Shown here piece after piece: positions 39,907 to 47,765 of a stretch of 64,000 nt of DNA; position 1 is the first letter of the stretch, and each line of letters starts with the position of its first letter. Made by a program: the position numbers and the translations under genes. Origin of the DNA: Aquicoccus sp. G2-2 (GTDB lineage Bacteria; Pseudomonadota; Alphaproteobacteria; Rhodobacterales; Rhodobacteraceae); NCBI RefSeq assembly GCF_034555965.1, contig NZ_JAYDCK010000003.1, positions 1,178,001 through 1,242,000 on the forward strand. The letters are read 5' to 3'. A model generated the notes under the pieces. The model was given only the letters and a program-made list of their open reading frames with translations. It was not told the DNA's origin and did no database searches.

Positions 39907-39974
39907 GGCGGGAATATACTGAACCGGCGGCGGGAGTGGAACAAGGAATGCGCCTAAGCCCCTGTTTTGTTGTA

Positions 39975-40322
39975 TTATCCCGCCTGCAATGGCCGCCATG
40001 TCTTTTGCGGCATGCGCCAGTCGATCCCCTCCAGCAGCATCGAGAGTTGCGACGGACTGAGGCTGACCTTGCCCTCCTTCGCCGCGGGCCAGACGAACCG
40101 GCCACGCTCGAGGCGCTTGGAGAACAGGCAGGCCCCCTGGGCATCCCACCAGATGATCTTCAATAGATCGCCCCGGCGCCCCCGGAACACGAACAGGTGG
40201 CCGGAATACGGGTTCTCGGCCAGGACCTTTTCAGCCTGCGCCGCCAAGGTGTTGAAGCCACGCCGCATGTCTGTCACCCCGGCCGCGAGCCACACCCGCG
40301 TATTGCTCGGCACCGGGATCAT
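39975..40322 (-). CDS. tnpB: IS66 accessory protein TnpB
   Basis: 115 aa with the IS66 Orf2 signature: [40 protein letters not shown] and [14 protein letters not shown]. Needed with TnpA for IS66 transposition, though biochemical function is unclear. It overlaps tnpA by 4 bp (ATGA). Confidence 0.95.
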   Translation of the reverse strand: MIPVPSNTRVWLAAGVTDMRRGFNTLAAQAEKVLAENPYSGHLFVFRGRRGDLLKIIWWDAQGACLFSKRLERGRFVWPAAKEGKVSLSPSQLSMLLEGIDWRMPQKTWRPLQAG

Positions 40323-40726
40323 GCCATCAGGCCCTGCACGAGCCCGATAACAGATGACAGCGCCGTCGGTCCTTCAATGACGACCCGTCGCCCATCCGAC
40401 AGCGTGATGTCGACCCGATGCGCCAGAAGAGGGGCCGATGTCGAACCCGCAGTCATCATGGGCGCGTCGTCGGCATCATGGTCGATGGACGACCCCGACA
40501 CTTCCACCGGCAAGAAGATACCGTCATCTTCCGATGCCATTTGCGTTTCGTCCGCAGCAGGGGAAAAGCGGGGGTCTTTCAGCCACTTGAAGATCAGGTT
40601 CGCGTTCATCGAATAACGACGGGCAACCTGCGCGACCGACACACCCGGGACCAAAGCCTGCTCGCAGATCGACCGCTTCTCTTCGTCCGCCCAGAACCGC
40701 TTCTTCTGGCCCTTCTTGCCCGCCAT
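40319..40726 (-). CDS. tnpA: IS66 accessory protein TnpA
   Basis: 135 aa. The N-terminal HTH ([20 protein letters not shown] then [18 protein letters not shown]) is the IS3/IS66 Orf1-type DNA-binding domain. The C-terminal part ends [20 protein letters not shown]. First gene of the IS66 operon. Confidence 0.93.
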   Translation of the reverse strand: MAGKKGQKKRFWADEEKRSICEQALVPGVSVAQVARRYSMNANLIFKWLKDPRFSPAADETQMASEDDGIFLPVEVSGSSIDHDADDAPMMTAGSTSAPLLAHRVDITLSDGRRVVIEGPTALSSVIGLVQGLMA

Positions 40727-40812
40727 GGAGTGCCCTCATGATGTCCACTATCGATGGTGGACACTATCAGCCTTGGATTCCGCCCGTTAGAGCGGCGTCA
40801 GCGGACGGATAC

Positions 40813-40820
40813 GGTATGGT
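40813..40820 (+). repeat. IS66 target site duplication, right
   Basis: GGTATGGT, identical to 38339-38346; the interrupted gene resumes at 40821. Confidence 0.9.
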
Positions 40821-41307
40821 AGGCGGATCGAGAAGTTATTCGTTTCGTCAAGTTTCGTTCTCTGTGTACCTGGGGTGGAAAGGAGATGCTGTAAAACCGC
40901 AGATATTTCGGGCTGAATGGGCCGGTTATGCTGAGTGGAGCAAGGGAAACCTTGGCTTTCAAGCAAAGAATGCGGGACATCCTCACTGGCAATTTGACGC
41001 TCTCGAAAGCGTACTACGAAAGACCGAAGCCGACGATGCTGAGCTTTTTCTTGAACTCCTAAAGGGAGAAACAGAAGAGCCGGCAGCTGAAGAGTTCGTC
41101 CCGGAGACTTCCGATGGTGTTATTTTTGACATCGTTCGGGCTCAGAAGATGAGTAGAATGCACTTTGCAAGTGCGGCATCGTGGTGGTTGCCCGAAGCGG
41201 AGCGCAAGCATGCCCACAACCCAGCTGGTGTGCAGCAGTTGAGAGATTGGTCATCCCATACATTGGCCTACATTTTACAAGAATTGGGAAGACTTTCGTC
41301 GAACTGA

Positions 41308-41916
41308 CCATTTGCCAGTGTCTCTACCAATATGCTGCCCTGTTCACCAATGTCGGCAATGCAGGCTGCGAACGCAGAAACTTGATGGTAGGTCGAAAGC
41401 CCGGAAAGGGCCGATTCTGAAATCCGATCTTGTGCTGCGCCTCCTCATCCATCCGCAACGCGTCGCAAGAAGCGCGTTGCGGATGGATGAGGTTGGATCC
41501 TCGCCGCGCCACCTTCCACCAATCGCAGTGGGTCTGGGGGGTGCGCAATGCCCCAGCCTGTCGGGAGACGCCAAGGGGTGAAGGGGCGTGGCGAACGGCC
41601 CCTGCGAGCAGGCGGGGGTTCGGGGGAGGAGTGCGGAACGACGCTCCCCCGGGAGCAGGGGTTGCAAGGGGAGTGCGGAACGATGACCTTGCCGCCCTCC
41701 GCGCAGGAGTGCTCGCCGCACAGGTTCCCCGGCGGGCGGGGTTCCGGGGCGGCGCCCCTGGCGAACGGCAGGCCGAACGCAGGCACCGCAGGTGCCGGAG
41801 TGCGGGCTGTTTAGTGAGTAATGACCCCGCACATCCATTTGCGCACCCGTCTGACTGTTTTCTCCAATCCGCGAAAAGATGAACCCATTTCCTGACCTCA
41901 ATCTTTGGAGGTCAAA
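41308..41916. other. Non-coding region between cassette and relaxase (hairpin and G-rich repeats; possible oriT)
   Basis: 609 bp. The left part holds hairpin B (41443-41492). From 41540 to 41800 the sequence is very G-rich with reiterated blocks: GGAGTGCGGAACGA occurs at about 41630 and 41670, and GGAGCAGGGGTTGC and GAGCAGGCGGGGGTT are related. Open frames here lack start signals and plausible proteins. Regions upstream of mobilization genes often carry oriT, so this is the best candidate for the element's transfer origin; no nic site is identified. Confidence 0.45.
41443..41492 (+). repeat. Hairpin B: 20-bp perfect stem, loop TCGCAAGAAG
   Basis: CCTCATCCATCCGCAACGCG and CGCGTTGCGGATGGATGAGG are perfect 20-bp arms around loop TCGCAAGAAG. 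Hairpin A (34890-34939) has the same stem length and loop with different arm sequence. Confidence 0.8.
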
Positions 41917-43143
41917 ATGGCAAGCACGAAATACCCGGTGGTCCTGCGGTTCGAGGGCATGGTTCCAAGCGATATCGGCGGCTATCAAGCGCATTGCTAC
42001 CGTAGCAGCGGCGATCTCGGGCACATCTTTCGCAACAAGTCCAAGCCGCGTCGTCTCATCGGGTCCGCGACATGGGCGCAGGAAGCCCTAGCCGAGATCG
42101 AACTGATGAAGATCGAGACCTTCGCGGCCGAACTCAAGGATCTCGACCGGCGCAATCGCCGCAAGGATCTGGCGAAACGCCGTATCGAGGGGCCGCGCGA
42201 TCCGTGGCGCGCTTCCCGCCATGGACCGATGCGCGAGCTGATCCTGACCGCCAACAAGGAATGGTTTGAGCAAGCCGAAAGCAGCGACGTAGAGTTCAGC
42301 ACCGCGCGCGAACAGCAGTTTGAGAAGCTCGCCGTGGCCTGGCTCAAAGACAACTTCGGCGATGACGTGATCCACGCCCGCGCGGATACCGACGAGCAGG
42401 CCTATCACATTCACGCGGTCATCATGCCCCGCGCGACCGTCCGGAAATATGGAACCGAATGCCGGGTGTTGCAGCCGTCGGCCCGGACGATGATCAGGGA
42501 CTACGAGAAGGCGCAGGACAGCGTTGGTGAGTGGTTCAGCGAAATCGGCCTCGTGCGCGGCGAACGGCGCAGGCAGGCGATCCGCGAGGCGTTGAACGAT
42601 GGGCGGACGCCGCCGCTCAATCCGCGCCATGTTCGCCCGGCGGAGTGGCGGGCGAAAGAAGAGAGGCGCCTCGCCGAAAAGGCCGCTGAGGTTGAGGTGC
42701 GCGAGCGCGACGTCGTCGAGCGCGAAGAGGATGCAGCGACGATCCTGGCCTTCGCCGATGCGGTGTCAGCGGGCGAGATCGACGCGGATGGCCACGCTCT
42801 CAAGCCGGCCGACACTGACGCGAAACGAGATTCACCTATGCTGCTTCGAAAAGCCACCCGCGGCTTTGCCGCCGCGAGAAAGGCCTTCCGCACGGCTGCG
42901 AAGCACCTGCGGGTAAGCGCCGAGGCAAAGGCGCGGCGCGCGGCCGAGGACCGCATCGCGGCCGAGCTCGCCGAGATCAAGGCGGCCGATGAGGTGATTG
43001 TCGAAGTTGCTCGCCACTTCCCGACAGCGCAGCGGGAGAAGATCGCGCAGATCCGGCGCAAGCTTACCGCGAAAATCATGGCGCTCGATCCGCGTTCGAA
43101 AGGCCGTTCAAAAGGCTCCGAGCCGAGCGTCGGCGAGCGGTGA
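41917..43143 (+). CDS. MobV/Pre-type relaxase (plasmid recombination enzyme family)
   Basis: 408 aa. The N-terminal half carries the MobV hallmark DTDEQAYHIHAVIMPRAT (H-h-H metal triad region, about residue 150), preceded by FEKLAVAWLKDNFGDDVIHA. The C-terminal half is a long charged coiled coil (RAKEERRLAEKAAEVEVRER; RAAEDRIAAELAEIKAADEV). Relaxases of this family nick oriT and lead the strand into a conjugative pore supplied in trans. The ATG at 41917 has TTGGAGG six bases upstream. It marks the island as mobilizable. Confidence 0.85.
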   Translation: MASTKYPVVLRFEGMVPSDIGGYQAHCYRSSGDLGHIFRNKSKPRRLIGSATWAQEALAEIELMKIETFAAELKDLDRRNRRKDLAKRRIEGPRDPWRASRHGPMRELILTANKEWFEQAESSDVEFSTAREQQFEKLAVAWLKDNFGDDVIHARADTDEQAYHIHAVIMPRATVRKYGTECRVLQPSARTMIRDYEKAQDSVGEWFSEIGLVRGERRRQAIREALNDGRTPPLNPRHVRPAEWRAKEERRLAEKAAEVEVRERDVVEREEDAATILAFADAVSAGEIDADGHALKPADTDAKRDSPMLLRKATRGFAAARKAFRTAAKHLRVSAEAKARRAAEDRIAAELAEIKAADEVIVEVARHFPTAQREKIAQIRRKLTAKIMALDPRSKGRSKGSEPSVGER

Positions 43144-43370
43144 AAAAGCGGCGTCAAAACCCTCGGAATCTTTCACCTGAAAGAAGAGATACGGATTGCC
43201 AAAAATCATGTTCAATCATTTCAACGACATAGATGTCAATCCGCAAAATCCGGTTTTAGCTCGATTAAGCCGCGGATTTTTTCACATCCACATTATGCGC
43301 AAGCCGGAAGCGGCGGGCGGAAAACCCAAGGCTCCGGTGAAACTGCAAAAGCAAACTGGAGTACCAAAAA
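43144..43370. other. Spacer after relaxase, no gene supported
   Basis: AT-richer DNA containing CCGCAAAATCCGGTTTTAGC and AAGCCGCGGATTTTTT, which can pair in part and end in a T6 tract near 43283. A terminator for the relaxase gene is possible. The open frame from 43196 overlaps the next gene in another phase and has a poor start. Confidence 0.4.
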
Positions 43371-43781
43371 ATGAAAAAATCCCTGTCCCAAAAACCCGCC
43401 CGCAAGCCCCGCGCGTCGCAGTTCCAGATGACCCCGGCTATGCAACTGCGCCTCGAGAAGGCGATGGCCTCGGTTGGCAATCTTGCCGACAAACAGGCCC
43501 GCAAGGACGATAAGGTCCAGCGTCAAGCCCGCATAGCCATCGCCGAGACCTTCGACGCCTGGCTTGATTGGCTGGAGGAAAACGCGCCCGAGCAGATCGA
43601 AGAAATGTTCTTCGAAATCGGCTGCTTTGCCACCGCCACCAACCGCCGCCGGCTCTTCAAGCACGCGAAGGCCCCCGAGGGCGTCGCCGAGCGCGCGCAG
43701 GAGCAGGTCGATCGCTGGAAGGCCGAGGAAGAAGCCGCCAAGGCTGCGGCGGAAGCTGAGGCTGCCAATGGCGATGAATGA
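43371..43781 (+). CDS. Island protein of unknown function (136 aa)
   Basis: 136 aa, beginning MKKSLSQKPARKPRASQFQM, a basic stretch, then helices RIAIAETFDAWLDWLEENAP and EQIEEMFFEIGCFATATNRR and an Ala/Glu-rich C-terminus (KAEEEAAKAAAEAEAANGDE). The charge pattern suits a nucleic-acid-associated or accessory mobilization protein; no family is recognised. It starts after a GGAG site. The hairpin at 43790-43814 follows its stop. Confidence 0.7.
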   Translation: MKKSLSQKPARKPRASQFQMTPAMQLRLEKAMASVGNLADKQARKDDKVQRQARIAIAETFDAWLDWLEENAPEQIEEMFFEIGCFATATNRRRLFKHAKAPEGVAERAQEQVDRWKAEEEAAKAAAEAEAANGDE

Positions 43782-43789
43782 TCACAACG

Positions 43790-43814
43790 CCCCGTGTGAG
43801 CAACGCGCACGGGG
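43790..43814 (+). terminator. Hairpin after 136-aa gene
   Basis: CCCCGTGTG-AGCAACG-CGCACGGGG, a 9-bp stem with one T-G wobble, followed by TTTG. It lies 8 bp beyond the stop of the 136-aa gene. Confidence 0.55.
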
Positions 43815-43983
43815 TTTGCTCCGCAACCGATACGAGAACACACTGTTTCCAGATCGTCATCTACCAACCCGCGGTCGCGTTGCCCATATGGACTGTCAGA
43901 ACGCAGGAGAACCGACATGTAGGCACCCAGCCCCAATCCCCCGAAACCAGCCGCGCACCTGCGGTGGTGGGGTATGGAGTGCC

Positions 43984-44247
43984 ATGTCGACCAGACACGC
44001 CGCCCGGGCAGCGGCCCCCGAAATCGCCCACATCCACCGAACCCCGACCGGATCACTGAAACGCAAGATCGACAGGGTTCGCAATGCCAGAGCGCAGATC
44101 GCAAAACAGATCACCGACGGCGAAGAGTGGATGCTTCCCTTGCTGAAACGGTTCAACACCGAACTTGCCAGGCTCGAAGAGACCCAAGACCTCCTCTGCC
44201 AAGCCGCCGAAATCGCCAATCACGCCGCCCCTCACCGGGCGGCGTGA
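43984..44247 (+). CDS. Small basic island protein (87 aa), unknown
   Basis: 87 aa, MSTRHAARAAAPEIAHIHRT then a helical part SLKRKIDRVRNARAQIAKQI and LPLLKRFNTELARLEETQDL. Highly basic and probably coiled. GGAG precedes the ATG by 4 bases. It follows the relaxase and the 136-aa gene, so it may belong to the mobilization region. No family recognised; a coding call rests on composition and start context. Confidence 0.5.
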   Translation: MSTRHAARAAAPEIAHIHRTPTGSLKRKIDRVRNARAQIAKQITDGEEWMLPLLKRFNTELARLEETQDLLCQAAEIANHAAPHRAA

Positions 44248-44328
44248 ACCTCTCGTAGGTAGTCGATAATTTTCTTGCTCTTAGTTATTACCGACTTGTA
44301 GCTTCGTCCCAATGTGGGAGAGAAGATC

Positions 44329-45990
44329 TTGAACAAGGCAACAAACAAAAACCGGCTGCTCTTTGGCGCACCTGATGCGGATAGTGATCTACTCCTGAAG
44401 GATTGCTTGATCGAAGGTCAGGTAGGACGCTACTCAAAGCCAATACTAATTGGCCGCTGGGGTACCGGAAAGAGTGCAAACCTAATAGCTCGCGCAAGAA
44501 CACTTGAAAGCGTACTGGAAAAGGTAGATCCGTTGAGCAAACGAGATTGGTATATAAAAGAGCAACACATTAGCACACACTCACTTTTTGAGCTCCACAA
44601 GCAACACGCCGAATCCGCTTCCGAGGGGTACTTCATTAGTCAAATTCAAGAGGTTTGGAAGTCAGAAATAAATCAAAGAGTTATTAGGGTTCTAGCTCTT
44701 CTTGCACGGTCTGAAAGCGTATCGGCAGATGTAAGTTCTGCACATTGGAAATCTGTTCTTGAATTTGGAAAGTACGATTTTGCATTGGAATCTATGTGGA
44801 ATTTTGTTGACGATATACTATCAATCATTTTTCGGAAAGACGGATCCAAGGCAACCGACGGCTTTAGGGGCTATTACAGCATGCTTCGATCTGCTAAGAT
44901 CGAACGAAGCATACAGCGTTGCATATTGGATTTAGAGGCTGCTGATCAGCCTGTTCCGATGATCGGGATCGAACCGATAGAAACACCAACCTCGAATTTG
45001 GATTCGCGAGTAAACATGGCGGAGTGCGTAATCGCTGCCCTTCTCAATGTCTATCGAAACGACTATGTAATAAACGATAGGCAGAGGGTGCAAGTTTTCC
45101 TCTCGCTTCCTTGGAACCGTACTGCCAATAAGAAAATCAACCTGCCGCAGCATATAAAGCCATTAATGGAGGAAATCCGCTGGACAAAAGAGAATCTCAG
45201 AAAATTCATCTCCAGGCGGATTGAGTGGGAATTAAATGGTCGATCTACTACTCGACAATTTCGCGCCGGACTTGATGCCTGGGATGCAATTTTTCCAAAA
45301 ACAATAGAAAATAGATCTTGCGATCGTGAACACGGTAGCGAGTTCAGCTTTGATTATGTTCTTCGGCACACGCAATGGAGGGCGCGCGATATTCAAACTG
45401 TGTCAAGAGAATGCGTTCTCACCCACTGCAACAACGAAAGTATAACGGTCGGTAGTTTTTTTCGGAGTAGACAAACGTTGCCAGAAAAAGTGGTGATGGA
45501 TTGTGTGGCGAAATTCTCACAAGACACCGCGAAACTTCGCCTGGAAGAGGCACGTCGGCGGTTTTCTAGCGCGAATCAGACTTACTTTGAGCAAGACGCA
45601 ATTTCGTCAGCACTTCGTGGCATTAATGTTCCGATGTCTGAGACTGATTTAAGAAAGCGCTTGTCACCAGCTGGCGATTATCAAAGGTTTGCAGATATTC
45701 TCAATGCGCTTTGGGAATCTGGCATTGTCGGCATTCACATTTCCTGCGCCGACGATAAGTATTGTCGAGTTATTGAAACCTCCTATCCACAAGCTAAGAG
45801 TCGACATGTTTATAGTAAGAATGAGAGACAATATTTCTTGTTCCACTATAATACTGACAAGACGCCACAACACCTGAAAGATGGCTTCGATAAAGAGACT
45901 AATGACATTAATTTGAAGTACATACTTCACCCCTGCTTCTTTGAGAACCTTGAGTGCCACGTAAGCAATCCGTTCCCGCTGGGGGTTTAG
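44329..45990 (+). CDS. P-loop ATPase (Sll1717-like), AT-rich cargo gene
   Basis: 553 aa from a TTG at 44329 with GGGAGAG upstream; GTG at 44314 would add five residues. Walker A is ILIGRWGTGKSANLIARA at about residue 44. Later blocks RVQVFLSLPWNRTANKK and EEIRWTKENLRKFISRRIEW match the layout of Sll1717-type P-loop ATPases, where a sensor strand precedes an I-x-W-x(4)-L-x(3)-I helix. A Walker B acidic residue is not obvious. The C-terminal part resembles a winged-helix region (RLSPAGDYQRFADILNALWE). It is strikingly AT-rich next to GC-rich neighbours and sits beside the integrase, the usual cargo position. Confidence 0.75.
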   Translation: MNKATNKNRLLFGAPDADSDLLLKDCLIEGQVGRYSKPILIGRWGTGKSANLIARARTLESVLEKVDPLSKRDWYIKEQHISTHSLFELHKQHAESASEGYFISQIQEVWKSEINQRVIRVLALLARSESVSADVSSAHWKSVLEFGKYDFALESMWNFVDDILSIIFRKDGSKATDGFRGYYSMLRSAKIERSIQRCILDLEAADQPVPMIGIEPIETPTSNLDSRVNMAECVIAALLNVYRNDYVINDRQRVQVFLSLPWNRTANKKINLPQHIKPLMEEIRWTKENLRKFISRRIEWELNGRSTTRQFRAGLDAWDAIFPKTIENRSCDREHGSEFSFDYVLRHTQWRARDIQTVSRECVLTHCNNESITVGSFFRSRQTLPEKVVMDCVAKFSQDTAKLRLEEARRRFSSANQTYFEQDAISSALRGINVPMSETDLRKRLSPAGDYQRFADILNALWESGIVGIHISCADDKYCRVIETSYPQAKSRHVYSKNERQYFLFHYNTDKTPQHLKDGFDKETNDINLKYILHPCFFENLECHVSNPFPLGV

Positions 45991-46137
45991 AAGGTTTTTA
46001 TCATATTTATATCATCAACCTTAGTGGCCCATGCAAACAGTTGAGGATTGCACTTTTCTTAAATTTGTAGCTAAAGCTGCGTCGCTCTCAGCCTTCTAAG
46101 TTTTTTACGGAGTTTTAGGTTGCAAGCGGATTTACCC

Positions 46138-47463
46138 TTATTGAAAGTGCTCCGGCACATGTAGCATAACACGACTCGCAAGCGCATGCCGGTCCGGCAA
46201 AGCCATCGCATCGCCATAGACCGCGCGCCTCCGGATCTGCTTGACGCTGTGGCCCATCATCTCGCCGCTGATGTCCATCCGCTTGGTCTCCGCCAGAAGA
46301 CGGCTCTCCCAAGTATGCCGAACGCCACCGATGGTGTGATTTGGCGACGGCAGCAGGCCATTGCTGCGCATATATTTGTTCATCGTTGCCGAGTAGGTGC
46401 TCTTGCCGCGATAGCGCGGAAAGCCGTCGGGATGGCGCTTGGCTGCGGCCAGCGCGACGCCGACCAGAGGCACGATCCGCGTGGATGCGCTGTTCTTGAT
46501 CTCGCGCCGGTTCTCCCCGTCCTCGAACTTGATCTCGAAATGCGGGTATGGTTGATCGAGCACGAACGCGCCCGGCGGCAGGTCGTGAATCTCGGATTGC
46601 CGGCATCCCGTTTCAATCGAAATGAGCAGAATGTCCCGCGCCTCGTCATTCGTGCCGTCGAAAGCACCGGGCGCGAACCATTTCTCGACAATCCAATCCA
46701 CCGGGATCTCGAGCTTTCGACTCTCGGCCTTGTGCCGATCCTTCAGGGACACCCGGTGATAAGGCTCCGGCGGGTCTGGCCGGGCGATGCTCTCGTAGTA
46801 GCGGCGCAGCATCCCGGCCATATTGGCGAAATCCTTGTTGGCGCTTTCCATTGAGAGGTTCTCGGCGGCGATCTTCCTCTGCCACCACGCTTTGTGCTTC
46901 AGCGCGGCGGCGTGGTCGATCTCCGAGACCAGCACATCCTTGCCGCCGAGGGCCGTTTGCAGGTTGGCAGCCGCCCGCTTGCGCGGATTGCGCCAGAGGC
47001 GCATCTGGTTCTCGCTTTTGTAGCGGTTGTCGTGCGCCGCGATCCGTTCGACCTCATCAACCAGGCCGGAGAGGCGCAGAGCGGGCACCTCTACGGCCCC
47101 GAGGAGCACCTTAGCGGTCTCTGTCGCGGGGTCGCTGGTCGCAACTTCCACGCGCTCCAGAATCTCGTCGATAGGCGCGTCCAGCAAGTCAGAGAGCGGC
47201 CGGTAAGCGAAACCCCTGGCCTGTGCGATCTTCTGCGCGGCACGGTATGCGTTGGCCTCGTCGGGTCGGGCATTGATGACCGCCATCTGGTCAAGTTCCG
47301 CGAGCAGTTTGGCCCTCACATCAGGCAGCAACTCGCGCGCACGGCGCTCGCTGTCTGTCTCCAGGCTGCGGTGGATTTCCTTACGCCCAGCGACGGCGAG
47401 ATACCGTCTGGGCACGCGCATCCGAAGGTGCCAGGTCTTGCCGCGCTTGATCAGTCCTGCCAT
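46138..47463 (-). CDS. int: Tyrosine-type site-specific integrase (DUF6538 N-terminus)
   Basis: 441 aa. The N-terminal DUF6538-type domain opens MAGLIKRGKTWHLRMRVPRR. The catalytic domain has box I Arg in LLISIETGCRQSEIHDLPPG, box II in IGGVRHTWESRLLAETKRMD, and the tail MMGHSVKQIRRRAVYGDAMA with the likely nucleophile Tyr. The ATG at 47463 follows GAGGTGG; the open frame extends to 47577 through the arm-type repeat. The gene reads away from the attR site, 149 bp inside it, and should excise and insert the element at tRNA-Ser. Confidence 0.92.
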   Translation of the reverse strand: MAGLIKRGKTWHLRMRVPRRYLAVAGRKEIHRSLETDSERRARELLPDVRAKLLAELDQMAVINARPDEANAYRAAQKIAQARGFAYRPLSDLLDAPIDEILERVEVATSDPATETAKVLLGAVEVPALRLSGLVDEVERIAAHDNRYKSENQMRLWRNPRKRAAANLQTALGGKDVLVSEIDHAAALKHKAWWQRKIAAENLSMESANKDFANMAGMLRRYYESIARPDPPEPYHRVSLKDRHKAESRKLEIPVDWIVEKWFAPGAFDGTNDEARDILLISIETGCRQSEIHDLPPGAFVLDQPYPHFEIKFEDGENRREIKNSASTRIVPLVGVALAAAKRHPDGFPRYRGKSTYSATMNKYMRSNGLLPSPNHTIGGVRHTWESRLLAETKRMDISGEMMGHSVKQIRRRAVYGDAMALPDRHALASRVMLHVPEHFQ

Positions 47464-47513
47464 TCGTGCCACCTCTATTTTGTGGTCGGTGTCGCAGGCA
47501 TCGAGCGATGCCG

Positions 47514-47538
47514 TTGCTACACATTTTGCTACACAATT
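47514..47538 (+). repeat. Putative integrase arm-type site, right
   Basis: Same 25 bp as 33694-33718, again two TTGCTACACA units in direct orientation. It lies just upstream of the integrase start and 73 bp inside the attR core, so integrase binding could also repress its own promoter. Confidence 0.7.
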
Positions 47539-47611
47539 CGGCTCATCCCTGAACCACAACAATGGCAGAACAATCATATAAATAAGGCATTTTCAGCGCG
47601 CGCATTGTCGC

Positions 47612-47635
47612 GTTCGAATCTCTGTCTCTCCGCCA
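47612..47635 (+). repeat. attR: partial tRNA-Ser 3' end
   Basis: GTTCGAATCT, then CTGTCTCTCC and GCCA, matches the tRNA-Ser 3' end at 33591-33614 with one C/T change. It marks the right boundary of the element. Confidence 0.92.
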
Positions 47636-47765
47636 CTAGATATTGCAAAAACTTCCCTATCAAAGATTTCTATTGCCGATCTAGTGACAGTTTTTGCGTG
47701 ATCGTTTCAGAGTGCTCAGATACATTCCGACCCGCTAAGATTGCCAAGACGTGATCGGGACAGAC

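Larger units (their letters stand above)
38347..40812 (-). mobile_element. IS66-family insertion sequence
   Basis: 2466 bp, typical IS66 length. The ends are inverted: both begin GTATCCGTCCG reading inwards, and further similarity (TGACGCC, TCCAAGG) continues inside. It is flanked by 8-bp direct repeats GGTATGGT at 38339-38346 and 40813-40820, the known IS66 duplication size. Three genes (tnpA, tnpB, tnpC) are read leftward. All three are intact, so it may be active and recently inserted. Confidence 0.92.
38054..41307 (+). pseudogene. Third gene of methyltransferase cassette, split by IS66
   Basis: The reading frame 38054-38346 plus 40821-41307 joins to 259 aa after removing one 8-bp target copy and the IS, giving WAFSGMVGGSRSYSFRQ across the junction with no stop or shift. 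It begins at TTG with AGGAG upstream, six bases after the methyltransferase stop. The protein has alternating charged and aromatic segments (SVYLGWKGDAVKPQIF; GFQAKNAGHPHWQFDALESV; MHFASAASWWLPEAERKHAH). No family is recognised. It may be the restriction or effector partner, now inactivated in this isolate. Confidence 0.82.
33615..47635 (+). mobile_element. 14-kb integrative mobilizable element in tRNA-Ser
   Basis: Bounded by a 24-bp near-perfect repeat of the tRNA-Ser 3' end. It encodes an integrase at the right end, a MobV-type relaxase (41917-43143) but no type IV secretion or coupling genes, so it is mobilizable rather than self-conjugative. Direct 25-bp repeats lie 73-79 bp inside each att core. 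Cargo: PemK-like gene, methyltransferase cassette, P-loop ATPase, small unknown genes. Base composition shifts from about 62% G+C in the flanks to AT-rich in the methyltransferase cassette and ATPase gene, showing a mosaic origin. Confidence 0.88.

Noticed and set aside
41344-42024. 226-codon minus-strand frame upstream of and overlapping the relaxase start
   Set aside because: Low-complexity Arg/Pro-rich translation of the G-rich non-coding region, overlapping the relaxase gene; no start signal.
43196-43513. 105-codon frame overlapping the 136-aa island gene
   Set aside because: Overlaps a better-supported gene in another frame, and the second half reads as an out-of-phase translation of that gene.
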